In this document: positions 17,916 to 28,632 of the stretch, in pieces
How positions within the stretch are numbered: the first letter of the stretch is position 1
How the letters are laid out: every line of letters starts with the position of its first letter
Source: Chrysochromulina tobinii
Taxonomy: Eukaryota; Haptophyta; Prymnesiales; Chrysochromulinaceae
NCBI GenBank assembly: GCA_001275005.1
Contig: JWZX01003143.1
Span: 1-64,000 of the forward strand
Reading direction: 5' to 3'
DNA: 64,000 nt
The notes under the pieces: model-generated
What the model was told of the DNA's origin: nothing
The model's input: the letters and a program-made list of their open reading frames with translations, nothing else
The model's database searches: none
Position numbers and translations under genes: made by a program

Positions 17916-19249
17916 ATGACGTGCTTCTTCGTGCAGCGCGGCGGAACGCTGCCCGACAAGCAGAGCGTGAGTGTGGAAGGCACGCTGACGAAGCGTGGCG
18001 GCAGTACTGGGCAGCGCGGCGGCCTTGGCAACTGGCGCGCTCGGCATTGCGTCCTTTCCGGCCACGTCCTTTACTACTTGGACACCGCAAGGTCGACCCA
18101 GCCCAACGGCCATCTGCACCTACAAGGTGTGGGCGTGCGGCAAGCCGACGACGAGGTGGATCGGCCCCTCACTCTGTGCGTATTTTGGCCCGAGGATCCC
18201 CAGGCCACCTTTTATCTGCAGGCGCACAACGCCGCTGCACGTGATGACTGGCTCGAAAAGCTGCGCGCCGCTTCAGCCGTGACGCTCGAGTCGCTCGCGG
18301 AGCTTGGCATGGTGGAGCTCAAGCAACGTGTGGTCGCTTGTGGCCTCGTGAATCCGAGCGATTTCACGCGCGAGCGGCAACAGCTGCAGCAGCTCTTCCT
18401 CACCCACGTAGCAAGCCGACCCGCTGACTACCACAACACGATCGCGACCGGCCTGGCGAAGACGGTGCTCTCCCGCTCGATGGCCAAGTCGTCGCTCCTA
18501 TCCACCGCGCTCGGCATGGTGCGTGGCGCGGTCAGCCTCAATAAGACCCGCTTCCAGCAGGATGGTTTCGACCTTGACCTCACGTACATCACGCCGCGGC
18601 TCATTGCGATGGCGTACCCGTCGGCTGGGCTGGAAGGGTACTACCGCAACGATGTCGAGCAGGTTCAGCGATTCTTCGGCACGTACCATCCGGGGGTACC
18701 ACTACCGGGTCTTCAACCTGTGTGAAGAGCGCGTGTACCCGCCGATCACTCTCGGAGGGGAGATGCACGCAGATTGCGTGCTCCACTGGCCGTTTGATGA
18801 CCATAACCCGCCGGTGCTCGATATGATCCATCCGCTGTGTGTGACAATGAAAGAGTGGCTCGACCGGCATCCGGACAACGTCGCCGCCGTCCACTGCAAG
18901 GCAGGCAAGGGGCGCACCGGCCTGATCGTTGCATGCGTCCTGATCCATCAGGGCATCGCCACGAGTGCGAGGGAGGCGATTGAATTGTTTGGCGCCAGGC
19001 GCACACACGACGGTGAGGGCGTTACGATCCCAAGCCAGCAGCGGTACGTGCGCTACTTTTGCGAGCGGTATGGCGGCGGCGGCAGAGGCTGCGCCGACAG
19101 CGGCGAACTCGATGGGCGCCGTAACGGGCATGTCCATTCCACAGAGGCCGAGGGGACAACGGCGCTCGATATGGCGCTCGGCAAGAGCACGCAGCCGCAG
19201 CCGTCGTCGTTGCCGCCAGAGGAGGTGCCGCAGCCATCGTCATCGTCGT

Positions 19250-19313
<64 letters not shown>

Positions 19314-20136
19314 CGCTGCCCTCTCCCTCTCATCACATTCACAGTACAGCAATGACGGAGACGAGGCGGGCGCGTGGCCGTGTAAGCTGCTCCGATCGCT
19401 CGGATTTCGATGGGATGCCATCGAGCAGCCCCGGCTTCGGGTGACGAAACTCATCATGAGGGGCTGCCCGCACTCGAAGCACCGCGAGCTCGGAGCGTGC
19501 CATCCGTACCTTGTCGTATGTCACTCGAGCCTAGTGCCCCGCGAGCTCTTTGGGTCCACGGAGGCCGCCAAGGCTGCCAACGGCCGTATCCTCGGGTGTA
19601 CGTGTACGACGCAGAAGCACGTGATCTTCGAATCCTCGACATGGCACGCTAAGCCGGCGCGCGTCGAGTACGGACACGAAGTGGCTCTCGTGAGCGGCTC
19701 CGAGACACCCTACCTCGTCATCGCAGCCGACACCAAGTTCACCATCTACGACAAGCCATCCACGCCACTCCACAAAAAGGTGGTCATCGGCCACTTTTGG
19801 GTACACACGGCGTTCCTCGCCGCTCAATGCGGCGAGGACGGCTCCGGGGACGGCTCCGGAGGCGTGCTCACGCTCAAGAGGGAGGAGGTGGACCATGCTT
19901 GCAAGAAGAAGTACAGCGAGAGGTACCCCCCGACTTTTGAGCTCGAGCTCCACTTTGAGCGCTTCGGCGACGAGGCGTTCGCGCTGGGGTGCGAGCAGTT
20001 TGGGCCGGTGGAGCCGGATGAGGACACGGACGACGAAGACGACGCCCTCGACGAGGAGGACTTGCGCCCCGAGATGGTGGAGGCTCAGGCTGGGGAAGGC
20101 AGCAGCGTGCGCAAGGTTCGGCAACTCTTTACATGA
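17916..20136 (+). CDS. PTEN: PH-PTEN-C2 phosphoinositide 3-phosphatase, frame broken by one extra G
   Basis: ATG 17916 opens a frame that stops at 18723-18725; the rest of the protein continues in another frame to TGA at 20134-20136. Dropping one G from the G5 run at 18692-18696 joins them (HPG followed by YHYRVFNL), giving about 740 residues. Order: PH domain at about residues 20-125; PTEN N-terminal lipid-binding motif (QDGFDLDLTYITPR, LEGYYRND); phosphatase core with FNLCEERVYPP and the signature HCKAGKGRTG, with the catalytic Cys codon at 18895-18897; a Pro run encoded by 15 CCG codons (19261-19305); then a C2-like domain ending with the HFWVHTAF motif. The family removes the 3-phosphate from PIP3. 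The PH domain at the N-terminus is unlike animal PTEN. The frameshift may be an error, a pseudogene mutation or programmed. Confidence 0.85.
18692..18696 (+). other. G5 run where the PTEN frame shifts
   Basis: Before this run the PH/PTEN N-terminal frame is in phase with ATG 17916. After it, the conserved phosphatase frame is displaced by one base. Four Gs instead of five would keep one frame throughout. Confidence 0.8.
19261..19305 (+). repeat. (CCG)15 microsatellite in the PTEN coding region
   Basis: Fifteen consecutive CCG triplets encode a proline run between the phosphatase and C2 regions. Length change would keep frame. Confidence 0.9.
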
Positions 20137-20478
20137 ACCAGATTATGAAATTGAAAAAGAAATCTCTCAACATGCTCTCCCCGGCGGGGCTTCACACATT
20201 TGCCCATCTGACCGGACGTGGGTGATCACACATCACTGAGCGCCCTCCCAAGGGCGCCCTCCGCGCTCCGCCCGCCCGATGAGTCATGTACTATGTCGTT
20301 TTTCTTGTTTGTATTGTAAAGTGGAATGTAGAAACACTCGATCGATTACTATAGAATCATCCTGGTGAAATGCATGCGGCCAAACCCAGATTTGTGAACC
20401 AACCCTGATTTGGCATTGGACTCTCTGCGAAGAGGTCGTCCCTGGGTGACGCACGGCATAAGCGCCCTTGGGGCACTC
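20137..20478. other. Intergenic spacer
   Basis: About 340 bases between two co-oriented genes, A/T-richer at 20290-20360. No feature supported. Confidence 0.5.
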
Positions 20479-21939
20479 ATGGTGCGCATCTGGCCCTGCA
20501 TGGCTCTTCTTCTGTGGGGCCCGAAGAGCGTCCGAACGGCCAGCGACGATGAGCCCATGGAGATTGCCGGCCACTCGAGATTGGCAGCGCCAGTTAGGAA
20601 GGCGGCAGTGATGAGGACGGCGGCAACTACGGCCACCGGCGTCGGCGGCGATGACGATGGCGCCCGTAACGCCGTTACGGCCGCCGTAACTTACGGCGGC
20701 GGCGACTCCAAGTACTACGGTACCGTGAGCACGGACCTCCTGTACAGGTCGCGTGAAGGACACGAAGGAGGATACAGCCCATCGGAGATTGAGAAGATCC
20801 GGCTCCAGGCTGGCCTGAAGCATGATGGTGGCCAGCTTCCCGGTACTCCCACGGGGCTCACTTTGTTTGACTGGAGCATCACCGAACCTGTATTGACGCA
20901 CCGTCGGCCAGCCACCACCTTTACGGATTGGCGAACCGTGCCTGTACGCATCATCACGCTTAAAGGCGGCTCGCCAGCTGTTGCCCTCTTCCAGGATGTT
21001 GGCTTCGTCGACGTGGTGGAACGCAGCGACCTGACCGTGGATCTTTCGCATGCCTCGCCGACGCAGTGCGAGCTCGACGGGCTCATCACGCCCCTTGCCC
21101 GGCTCAGCCTTGAGGAGGGCCCAAGGCGCGCCTACGAGCTCGTGTCTGTGGGGGCGATCGGCATCTACCTCTCGCATCTGAGTGTGTGCAGTGAGAACCA
21201 CACAACCCTCGTCTTGGAGGAGGACGCTCGGCCGAACAAGGTGACATTTGAGACGCAGTTTCCGCGGGCGCTCGAGCTCACGAAGACCGGTGCCGCTGAC
21301 GTCATCATCTTCGGCCCGGTCGAGCTCTTTAGCGGCATGTCGCCGTGGCTGGCCGTGCCGGGGGCAGCGGCTCCTGACTTCGAAGAGTTAGGCAGCAGGG
21401 GCTTCTTTGGCATGCAGGGCGTCCTGTACACGCCGGAGGGGTGCCAACAGATGAGGAGGCGCTTAGGGCCGCCCATCGAGATGCAAATCGACGGCGCCAT
21501 CTCCTTCTACACACACAACCATGCACTCTTCAACCGCTCGGCGAACTCGTCGCTGAACGTGTGGGTGGAGGTGGGCGCCGAGAGCGTCGTGCAGGAGCAC
21601 TCGATCTGGGAGGTCTTCCAGCCGCACATCAACGGCCTAGAGAGCTGCCTCGTCTACAGCAACTGGACAGGCTGCTGGGTCTGGTCTCACTATCTCGTGG
21701 CGGATCTAGTCTTCATCACGATGGCTTACCTCATCTATTGGCAAGGGTGGTTGTGGGGGCGCCGGAGTGTTCGTGACACAGGCGACGGCAAGGAGGCGAG
21801 CCCTTGCTGCTACATCTTCCTGTGCAAGTGTCCGCCAGTGCCGTGCGCCGGCAGCCGGGCTGAGAACGGGCTGTCTGAAGCGACCGGATTGATTGGAGAA
21901 CGGAATACTGAACAGAGGAACGTCTCCAAGGGACACTGA
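20479..21939 (+). CDS. GT25-like glycosyltransferase with C-terminal membrane anchor
   Basis: 486 residues from ATG 20479. The VRIITLKGG start of the domain (about residue 155), the GAIGIYLSHLSVC block and the LVLEEDARP strand (E247/E248/D249) match the glycosyltransferase family 25 pattern (S/N-L domain start, GEIGC-SH, LEDD), which transfers sugars from nucleotide donors to glycans or collagen hydroxylysine. The acidic motif here reads EEDA, close to the usual EDD. A hydrophobic N-terminus (MVRIWPCMALLLW) could be a signal anchor. A second hydrophobic stretch near residues 420-440 (YLVADLVFITMAYLIYW) is followed by a Cys-rich tail, so the protein may be held at both ends in the ER/Golgi membrane. 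Residues about 50-90 are Ala/Gly-rich and poorly conserved looking. The family call is moderate; the acceptor is unknown. Confidence 0.65.
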   Translation: MVRIWPCMALLLWGPKSVRTASDDEPMEIAGHSRLAAPVRKAAVMRTAATTATGVGGDDDGARNAVTAAVTYGGGDSKYYGTVSTDLLYRSREGHEGGYSPSEIEKIRLQAGLKHDGGQLPGTPTGLTLFDWSITEPVLTHRRPATTFTDWRTVPVRIITLKGGSPAVALFQDVGFVDVVERSDLTVDLSHASPTQCELDGLITPLARLSLEEGPRRAYELVSVGAIGIYLSHLSVCSENHTTLVLEEDARPNKVTFETQFPRALELTKTGAADVIIFGPVELFSGMSPWLAVPGAAAPDFEELGSRGFFGMQGVLYTPEGCQQMRRRLGPPIEMQIDGAISFYTHNHALFNRSANSSLNVWVEVGAESVVQEHSIWEVFQPHINGLESCLVYSNWTGCWVWSHYLVADLVFITMAYLIYWQGWLWGRRSVRDTGDGKEASPCCYIFLCKCPPVPCAGSRAENGLSEATGLIGERNTEQRNVSKGH

Positions 21940-22457
21940 ATCCGGTGAGTCTCTGATATGCCTTTCGGTTACGCGCCCTAGGGTCCCTAGCTTCGGAACG
22001 TACAATCTCAGGTGTGACGGTGCCTAGCCATCTGCAACTGCATATCGTGGAGTATTGTGTAAGTATTGTGCGATTCGGATGTACAGTACTGTACCCTCTC
22101 GGTACCTCGCCTCTTCGCTCTTGTACACCTCGCCTCGCCTCATGATCAGCCTCTCGAGCTGCAAGCAAGTCTCGGCGACGGCGACGAGCGTCAAGCGAGG
22201 TGCGTGTGCACAGTATGCGAGCGTGGAGCGACTGTGCGCGCGTGGCGTCGCGTGACTTCGCATGTGAATCAACGCCACATCACTGGTATCAATGTGAATC
22301 AACGCCACACTGGCCTGTGTGCACTATACTTTGCTCACTCTTGCACCTAGTACAGAAGGTGGCGGTAGGCGCGTCGCCCGTCTCGTCTCTCGACGACCAA
22401 AACGAGGTACGCGTGCAGCTACAGAGGCGCGTCGCCGTCAGCCGCCCGCGCCTCCGG
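21940..22457. other. Intergenic region between convergent genes, with a short direct repeat
   Basis: About 520 bases. An 18-bp repeat ATGTGAATCAACGCCACA occurs at 22262-22279 and 22292-22309. Open frames here lack domains. No gene supported. Confidence 0.5.
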
Positions 22458-24521
22458 TCAGTCAATCGCCAAGAAATTACCCAAGAACCCACCCGTGTTA
22501 GCCTTGCGAAGTTGCGTCGCCAGATCGGCGAAGGTCTCGGCCTCGTTGCTGAGCTTCTCGGCAGCCTGGGCGGCTGCGCTGAGCTTCTCGCCACGTGCCT
22601 CGACCACCGGCCCTAGAGCCTCCCGCGCTCCTCCTCCGCCGCTGATCGCACCTTCACCCTTTGACGAGGCAGCCGCCGGGTTACGCCGTAGCATGGGTGC
22701 CACCGAAGGATACTTCCATTTGGGATCCTCGCGTACCACCCAGCCCGTCGTGGGTGGCAAGGGCGAGTCGCCGCGCGCCATGTACCGATGATGACCATCA
22801 TACCCCACGCCCCAGCAACCCACGCCCTCAGGGTATCCCTTCTTGCGCGTCCAGTCGGTGTCGCCCCAGGCAATAATTGCGCCGTGCTCGTTGCAGAAGA
22901 AGGGCTTGCCTGAAGCGAGGGCCACCTGCTCGGCGGAGAGGGCGTCCTCGGGCACGTACCGGTACGAGCCATTACAAACGTCCAAGCCCGCGCCCATCAT
23001 CTCGAGATGCCCAGCGGCGGCTGCCAGCCCTTTCGCCATACGCGCGAGGTTGAGCGTGGGTGCCACCGAAGGATACTTCCATTTGGGGTCCTCGCGTACC
23101 ACCCAGCCCGTCGCGGGTGGCAAGGGCGAGTCGCCGCGCGCCATGTACCGATGATGACCATCATACCCCACGCCCCAGCAACCCACGCCCTCAGGGTATC
23201 CCTTCTTGCGCGTCCAGTCGGTGTCGCCCCACCCAATAGTTGCACCGTACGCGTTCTGGAAGCAGGGGTTGCCGTTTGCCCACTCCGGCGTCTCCGTCAC
23301 CAACCTGTAGAAGCCATTGCACACGCCCAAACCAGCACCTGTCACGACGAGTCCCACTTCGGTACTGCCGGGCACTTCGGTGCCGCGCCACACGCTCAGG
23401 AACTCGTACTCGCCCACTTCGAGTGTCACCTCCTTACCCAGCTGCGCGATCCGCGCTTTCTGCTCATCGACGAGGTATTTGCCTGGGTCGCGGTCGGGGA
23501 ACCGTATCGGTGGTTTCGAGTCGGCCGCACGGATCACCGCCATGCGTGCCGAGGCCCACACACAATTTGGCGGAGGCTCGACGCTCCACGCATAGCGCAC
23601 ATCGGGCGCCAGGACCAGAAACTCATAGTCGTCGACCGTCTGCTCGCGCCCGTTGAGGGCGACACTTGCGACGCCCTCGCCCACGACGAACTTGCCCGCT
23701 TCGCCATTGGCCGCGCGCACCACGAACATGCGATCGGACGCCTTGACAGCGCCCTCTGGCACGAGCATACCATCCTCAACTTTGGTGGGACGCTCCCAAA
23801 AGTACATGGGCGACGGGCGAACTGGTGGCACGAGCACCCACTGCTCCTCGTGCGCGACGCCGGTTTGCTGCTCCTCGATGATGAGGAATTCGATTTCGGC
23901 CTCTTTGAGCGTCACCACCTTGCCCGCGTGCGTTACACAACAACTCGACTCGTCGGCGATGTACTTGCCTGGGTCGCGCTCGGGGAAGCGATTTGCATCG
24001 GCCGGCCGCACCACCGCCATCCTCGAGCTCGCCCACGCCAAGGGCGCAAGGCATGGCCCGGGCAGTGCGAAGACCACTCGCCAGCTCGCACTCGAGCCCG
24101 GCCGAAGAGTGAGGAACTCGTACTCGTTCACGTTGATCTCCTTACCATGCAGGGCGACAGTCGCCTTTCCGCTCCTGCTGTTGAACTTGCCCACCTCGCC
24201 GGTCGGTGTCCGGATGACAAACATGCACTCCGATGCCCGGATGGCGCCGTCTGGCGGCTGCACGCGGCAGATCGATGAATGAGTGCCTGGCTGCCACGTG
24301 TACAAGTGGTTGCCTTCGTAGAGCCGGGCGAAGGGTGTCTCGCGAGGCATCGACGGCGTACCGAGGGCGTCGCGGATGTCTCGAGAGGCCTTATCGATCT
24401 CTCTCTCTACAGCGCGCACGAGTGCCGCAGGAAGGAACTTCATGAGTGCTTGGATTTTCCTGTGAGCGCGACAATCACCCGCGGGGGGACCGCCCATGTC
24501 ATAGTACCCCAGGAAAACCAT
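22458..24521 (-). CDS. Repeat protein with two near-identical C-terminal NG-F/Y modules
   Basis: 687 residues from ATG 24521. After about 75 N-terminal residues come at least two diverged copies of a beta-rich module (GAIRASECMFVIRT...GEVGKF and GAVKASDRMFVVRA...GEAGKF), each followed by a short DPGKYI/LVDE segment. The C-terminal half holds two modules of about 90 residues that begin G-LDVCNG-Y or G-LGVCNGFY, run through WGDTDWTRKKGYPEG and end in PPTTGWVVRE. The two module copies are almost identical over about 58 residues. The NG-Y...PP-GW pattern resembles a module I have seen in many protist proteins, but I cannot name a family. The last 70 residues are an Ala/Glu helix. No signal peptide, membrane helix or catalytic site is evident. 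Function unknown. Confidence 0.7.
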   Translation of the reverse strand: MVFLGYYDMGGPPAGDCRAHRKIQALMKFLPAALVRAVEREIDKASRDIRDALGTPSMPRETPFARLYEGNHLYTWQPGTHSSICRVQPPDGAIRASECMFVIRTPTGEVGKFNSRSGKATVALHGKEINVNEYEFLTLRPGSSASWRVVFALPGPCLAPLAWASSRMAVVRPADANRFPERDPGKYIADESSCCVTHAGKVVTLKEAEIEFLIIEEQQTGVAHEEQWVLVPPVRPSPMYFWERPTKVEDGMLVPEGAVKASDRMFVVRAANGEAGKFVVGEGVASVALNGREQTVDDYEFLVLAPDVRYAWSVEPPPNCVWASARMAVIRAADSKPPIRFPDRDPGKYLVDEQKARIAQLGKEVTLEVGEYEFLSVWRGTEVPGSTEVGLVVTGAGLGVCNGFYRLVTETPEWANGNPCFQNAYGATIGWGDTDWTRKKGYPEGVGCWGVGYDGHHRYMARGDSPLPPATGWVVREDPKWKYPSVAPTLNLARMAKGLAAAAGHLEMMGAGLDVCNGSYRYVPEDALSAEQVALASGKPFFCNEHGAIIAWGDTDWTRKKGYPEGVGCWGVGYDGHHRYMARGDSPLPPTTGWVVREDPKWKYPSVAPMLRRNPAAASSKGEGAISGGGGAREALGPVVEARGEKLSAAAQAAEKLSNEAETFADLATQLRKANTGGFLGNFLAID
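22695..22868. repeat. 174-bp intragenic duplication, copy A
   Basis: Matches 23058-23231 at an offset of 363 bases with only about two mismatches by eye (GGATCC versus GGGTCC, GTCGTGG versus GTCGCGG). It encodes the second C-terminal module of the minus-strand repeat protein. Confidence 0.9.
23058..23231. repeat. 174-bp intragenic duplication, copy B
   Basis: Partner of 22695-22868. The flanking module sequence is far more diverged than this core, which points to recent duplication or gene conversion of the core. Confidence 0.9.
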
Positions 24522-25022
24522 GAAATGATGACAGATGGACTCGAGACAGGCTGAATGTATGCTCTAGTGCCTACACTCCGGTATCCCCTCCCCCACCGCC
24601 CATGACCGCCCCGGGGGCCCCGCCCCCCGCGCTGAACCGTTGAGCGTCGTTTGTTTATTGTTACGGTTCCGCCGTTCACCGGGCCGACCGGCTGCGCGGC
24701 GTCGTGCGACACGTCACTTTCGGACTTTGATCTTTGTACTTCGCACTTTGCTAACACTTTGCCGGCTGCGCAGCGGGAACAGCAACAGCGAACAGGCAAC
24801 AGGCCGTCCGTCACGCGCGGCCGTCACGGTGCGCGTCCGGACATGTCGCATCATGTTGACCAGACGGCATGGTTGTGTGCTTTAAACGTATTTGGAAAAT
24901 GCTTGAACAACGATTGAATTGAATTGCAACCCCCGGGGCCCTACGCTACGGGAGTGGCGCGGTTCAAAAGCCGTCACACTTCGTTACTAAGACGAGCCCG
25001 CCGCTACGTGCTCGACGCGACT
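24522..25022. other. Intergenic spacer
   Basis: About 500 bases upstream of the minus-strand repeat protein and downstream of centrin. No supported gene, repeat or RNA. Confidence 0.5.
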
Positions 25023-25550
25023 CTACTCGTCGTCATCGAGGAGGTCATCGAGCGGATTGTCGCCGCGCTTCTTCATGATGCGGTAGAACTCATCCGGGTT
25101 GATCTCGCCGTCGCCGTCGCGGTCGGCCTGGTCGATCATGTCCTGGAGCTCCTCCTCGGTCATGTTCTCGCCGAGCTCCTTGGCGACGCGCTTGAGGTTC
25201 TTGAACGAGATCTTGCCGGTGGAGTCGTCGTCGAAGAGCTTGAAGACCTTGAGGATCTCCTCCTTCGTGTCCTTCTCGCCCATCTTGCCGGTCATCATCT
25301 CGAGGAACTCGGGGAACTCAATGTGGCCCGAGCCGTCAGCGTCAATGTCCGTGATCATCTTGCGGAGCTCCTCCTTCTTGACCTCGAAGCCGAGGGCGCG
25401 CATCGCGGCCTTGAGCTCGCGGTAGTCGATCGAGCCGGAGTGGTCCGTATCGAACAGGTTGAACGCCTCGCGGATCTCCTCGATCTGCTCCTCCGAGAGC
25501 CCGGGCTTCTTGGCCTTTCCCTTGCTTGCTGGGGCGGCTCCGCGACGCAT
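25023..25550 (-). CDS. Centrin (caltractin)
   Basis: 175 residues from ATG 25550, stop TAG at 25023-25025, the usual length for centrin. A short basic N-terminus (ASKGKAKK) precedes four EF-hands: loops beginning [36 protein letters not shown] and [14 protein letters not shown]1, EF2 and EF4 look canonical. EF3 ends in N instead of E, so its calcium binding is probably weak. Key family segments are [57 protein letters not shown] and EFYRIMKK. Centrins act at basal bodies, centrosomes and contractile fibres. The tail DDLLDDDE is more acidic than usual and lacks the typical aromatic end. It lies head-to-head with the coiled-coil gene at 25905, with a 354-bp shared upstream region. Confidence 0.95.
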   Translation of the reverse strand: MRRGAAPASKGKAKKPGLSEEQIEEIREAFNLFDTDHSGSIDYRELKAAMRALGFEVKKEELRKMITDIDADGSGHIEFPEFLEMMTGKMGEKDTKEEILKVFKLFDDDSTGKISFKNLKRVAKELGENMTEEELQDMIDQADRDGDGEINPDEFYRIMKKRGDNPLDDLLDDDE

Positions 25551-25904
25551 GATGTTAGCTGGTTCTGTGCGCAAGGAGGCGAGTAGCGAGCGTTCGGTCA
25601 GTTGGTTTTCTGCTGCTCGTTCGCTGGCGCGGCGGCTCGAGCAGCCGCGGCATGGGACTCTGGGGCCCTCGTTGTACCGTCTGTTGGAGACAAAACCCGT
25701 TCTGGTGAACCGAAGCGAATTCGCTTTGGCGCCGAAGTTCTGTACGCGTAACTGACACGCCGGGAAAAATCCCAATTGCACTGTCTTGTGATGCCTTGGC
25801 CGAAAAGTCGTTCTGCTTTTCGTACACATGAACAAAACAGCGCGCGTGCGGAGGGAGGATTTTGGACGGGAGTCTGGCTGTGTGGCGGGCGACGAACACC
25901 CGGG
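25551..25904. other. Divergent upstream region between centrin and the coiled-coil gene
   Basis: About 350 bases separating two divergent starts, so probably containing both promoters. Long open frames cross it on both strands but lack ATG-supported conserved sequence. No specific motif identified. Confidence 0.5.
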
Positions 25905-28049
25905 ATGGCAGACAAGGACGACGCACGGCGTTCCAGAAAGCTGGCGCATGCCAAGGTCGCAGTGGATATCAAATTGAACACTTCGAAAATCACTACTTCG
26001 AAACTCAATGCAGCCTCGGACTCCAATCGCAGCAACTCACGGCGTGGCAGTGCATCCAATCGCAACGGCAGCAGCAGCGGCACGGCCAGTCAGCGAGACG
26101 GGCCGGTCTTTCCGCAGGAATCCTATCGAATGTCGCGAAAGGAGCGGCTAGCGGACGCAAAGACACGGGCCAAGTTCATCAAGGCGGCGATGCCGCCGTC
26201 GTACCCGACGACGTGCTTGGAGGCACTGCGCACGCTCTCGCCGCCGACAGGGCGCACCTTCTCGCCGAGCCGCGACGGCTCATTGAGTCCGTCGCTGATC
26301 AAGCTCAAGCCTTGGGAGGGGCCATACCCGTGGGAGATGACAATACCTCCGCCGCCAAAGATCTCGCCACGTTCGATGGATGCGAAGATGCCCACGGCGG
26401 TGCTTGTGCGGGAGGCGGCGAAGCGGGCGGCATTGGAGAAGGCAGCGCGGGCTAAGGCGCGGGCCGAGGAGTTGGCGCGCAAGAGGATGGCGGAGCGGTT
26501 GCGCGCGATTGAGATTGAGGAGGCGGGGCGGGCCGCCACGGCCGAGGTGCGCAGCAGGGAGCCCACGAGCGTGGCCAAGCTGCAGGAGCTGCAAGAGGCG
26601 TGCACCGCCAGGCGCGAGGAGCTCTTGCAAGCGCTCAAGGAGATCGAGCACCGGAAGCGCGAGTCGCTCTTGCGCAGAATCGGCGAGGCAATGCTCGAGC
26701 GGGGCATCGCGACGCACGCGCTCATGGCCGAGTGGGCGGCGGGCACCACTGAGGAGGGGCGGCTCACCAAGCAGGAGTTCAGGCAGGTCCTGCGCATGAC
26801 GCTCTCGCTCAAGCCGTCGGACGATCAGATCGACGACTTTTTCAAAATGGCGGCTCACTGGCCCTTCAAAAACGACGACTCCTTCAAGAATAAGGGTCCG
26901 GACGCGATCTCACTGGCCGAGATCAAGCCGGCGCTGCGCCAGGTGCATGGGTACGCGAGGAGCGAGAAGGACAAGGAACTCCGATGGAGCTTTGAGGCGG
27001 AGGCGTGCGCGAGGCAGGCGCAGGCGTACCAGGACTGTCAGGCGAGCGCAGCCAAGTGGGGTCATCTCCAACGGCTGATGGATGAGCTCCGATCGCACCC
27101 CTCGCTCCGGGTGTCTATTGGGTACTTCATCGAGCAGCAGAAAGTCGCGCTCGCATTTTCGCCGTCTGAGTCGCCCACGCCAGCCGCCAGCCGACTTGCC
27201 TCGCCCGACGGGCGCAGTTCACCAGCCGGCGCCTTCTCTTCGCCCACGCCTTCGCCCACGCCAGGCGCCGAGGGCGGCGTGGGCACGGCGGCGGGCAGCG
27301 CTGAGGGCCAGGCTGAGGGCCGGCAGAGGGCAGCGGGTGGCCACGTGGCAACGGCTGGCCTGAGCCCTACCGGTACGTGGCCGAGCAAGGCGCCGAATCT
27401 GAAGCTGCTGCTGCAGGAGTGGGGCTCTGACGGCATGGGCTTCGTCAGTCGCGAGGCGTTTGTGCGCAAGCTGAGCGCGCTCAAGAATGAGGGCGAGCTC
27501 AAGATCTCGGGTGAGCCGAATGAAGTCAAGGAGGTCTTGATGGAGCTCTTCGACGACCTCTTGAAGGAGGGCTGCGAGGTCGAGGTTGAGCGAGGGCGAA
27601 GCGCGGCGAGTGAAGTTGGCCCACGCCTTGATCTCGAAAAGGCCTTCAGCCTGATGATGGTGGAGGTGGAGGCGCAACGGGGCAAGGAGAAGAAGCTGAT
27701 GGGTGCGCTCGAGAAGGCGCGTGAGAAGGCGCTCGCGCTGCAGGCTCAGTGCGCTGCGGATGCAGCGAAACGTGCCAAGGAGACGGAGATTGAGGCGCGT
27801 GAGCGGGCGTTGGCCTTGAAGAACCTCAGGGAACCTCAGGGAACCTCAGGGAACACATCGTCGGAGCTCGCGGCCCTGAACTCGTCCTTGAGGGCACTGA
27901 GCGGCCCATCGGCGCAGTCGGAGTTCGCGGCCCTGAACTCGTCCGTCATCTCTAGGGCTGGGTCACGACGGCCAACCTTGGACAACCTGGAGGCCACGCG
28001 GCCACGACGGCCAACCTTGGACAACCTGAAGGCCATGGTGATGGCTTAA
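25905..28049 (+). CDS. Coiled-coil protein with EF-hand-like regions
   Basis: 714 residues from ATG 25905 (MADKDD); another in-frame ATG at 25791 would add 38 residues and cannot be excluded. Residues about 30-80 are Ser/Asn-rich. Residues about 165-275 form a long charged helix rich in Ala, Arg, Glu and Lys. Residues about 285-420 contain EF-hand-like helix-loop-helix patterns ([16 protein letters not shown] and [17 protein letters not shown]) without full calcium ligands. A Ser/Pro low-complexity segment follows, then another EF-like region and a final coiled coil. The C-terminus has two copies of RRPTLDNL. No enzyme motif. Being next to centrin suggests, weakly, a cytoskeletal role; I do not recognise the family. 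Confidence 0.75.
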   Translation: MADKDDARRSRKLAHAKVAVDIKLNTSKITTSKLNAASDSNRSNSRRGSASNRNGSSSGTASQRDGPVFPQESYRMSRKERLADAKTRAKFIKAAMPPSYPTTCLEALRTLSPPTGRTFSPSRDGSLSPSLIKLKPWEGPYPWEMTIPPPPKISPRSMDAKMPTAVLVREAAKRAALEKAARAKARAEELARKRMAERLRAIEIEEAGRAATAEVRSREPTSVAKLQELQEACTARREELLQALKEIEHRKRESLLRRIGEAMLERGIATHALMAEWAAGTTEEGRLTKQEFRQVLRMTLSLKPSDDQIDDFFKMAAHWPFKNDDSFKNKGPDAISLAEIKPALRQVHGYARSEKDKELRWSFEAEACARQAQAYQDCQASAAKWGHLQRLMDELRSHPSLRVSIGYFIEQQKVALAFSPSESPTPAASRLASPDGRSSPAGAFSSPTPSPTPGAEGGVGTAAGSAEGQAEGRQRAAGGHVATAGLSPTGTWPSKAPNLKLLLQEWGSDGMGFVSREAFVRKLSALKNEGELKISGEPNEVKEVLMELFDDLLKEGCEVEVERGRSAASEVGPRLDLEKAFSLMMVEVEAQRGKEKKLMGALEKAREKALALQAQCAADAAKRAKETEIEARERALALKNLREPQGTSGNTSSELAALNSSLRALSGPSAQSEFAALNSSVISRAGSRRPTLDNLEATRPRRPTLDNLKAMVMA
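27825..27854 (+). repeat. 10-bp tandem repeat in coding sequence
   Basis: Three copies of GGAACCTCAG lie near the 3' end of the coiled-coil gene. The unit is not a multiple of three, so any copy-number change would break the frame. Confidence 0.7.
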
Positions 28050-28632
28050 TCAGGCGCACTGCCCGCACCGCACTGGCGAGACAGACGCGAAAGCCGCGTC
28101 GTGTTTCACGGTTACTTGCAAACTCTCTGCCCAAACGTTTGAAAGGAAGTAGGCCCGTCGAGAGGACTCTACACTCTTCGGATCGTCAGATAGGTGTACT
28201 GTTGTACGATGTAGAAACGACCACTTCGGTCTTCGCTTTTGGAGGTGACTGTTTATCTCCGCGGCGACCGGCGTGCCCCGTAGACGCACAACATGGAGCG
28301 ATCGGAGATGGCAGATGCGACCTCCGCGTGGAGCGGTACCCCACTACCGTACCCGACCGTAACGTAAGGGCTAGTAGGCGCGTCCCGGCCGGGTCGTGCG
28401 GACGGGAAACCGCCGGCTATCGTAGCACGTAGCCACGTACTCCGATCTACTCGTAAGTACCTTCGCTACGCACCGCGTACCGGTACCAGCAGTGGCCAGT
28501 CATCCCTTGGAAGTGTGAAGAACAGAGAAGCGCCTGTACTTTACAAACACGACGAAGTTGTTGGCGCAGCCGAGCGGTTGCGCCTCGTGCGGGCTGGCTC
28601 GCCGTGCCGCTCGAAGAATGGAGGGATCCTAT
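28050..28632. other. Intergenic region between convergent genes
   Basis: About 580 bases between the stops of the coiled-coil gene and the PDZ scaffold. No supported gene. Confidence 0.5.

Noticed and set aside
23007-24278. 423-codon plus-strand open frame
   Set aside because: Antisense to the duplicated-module protein; it carries the antisense of its repeats and is His/Arg-rich.
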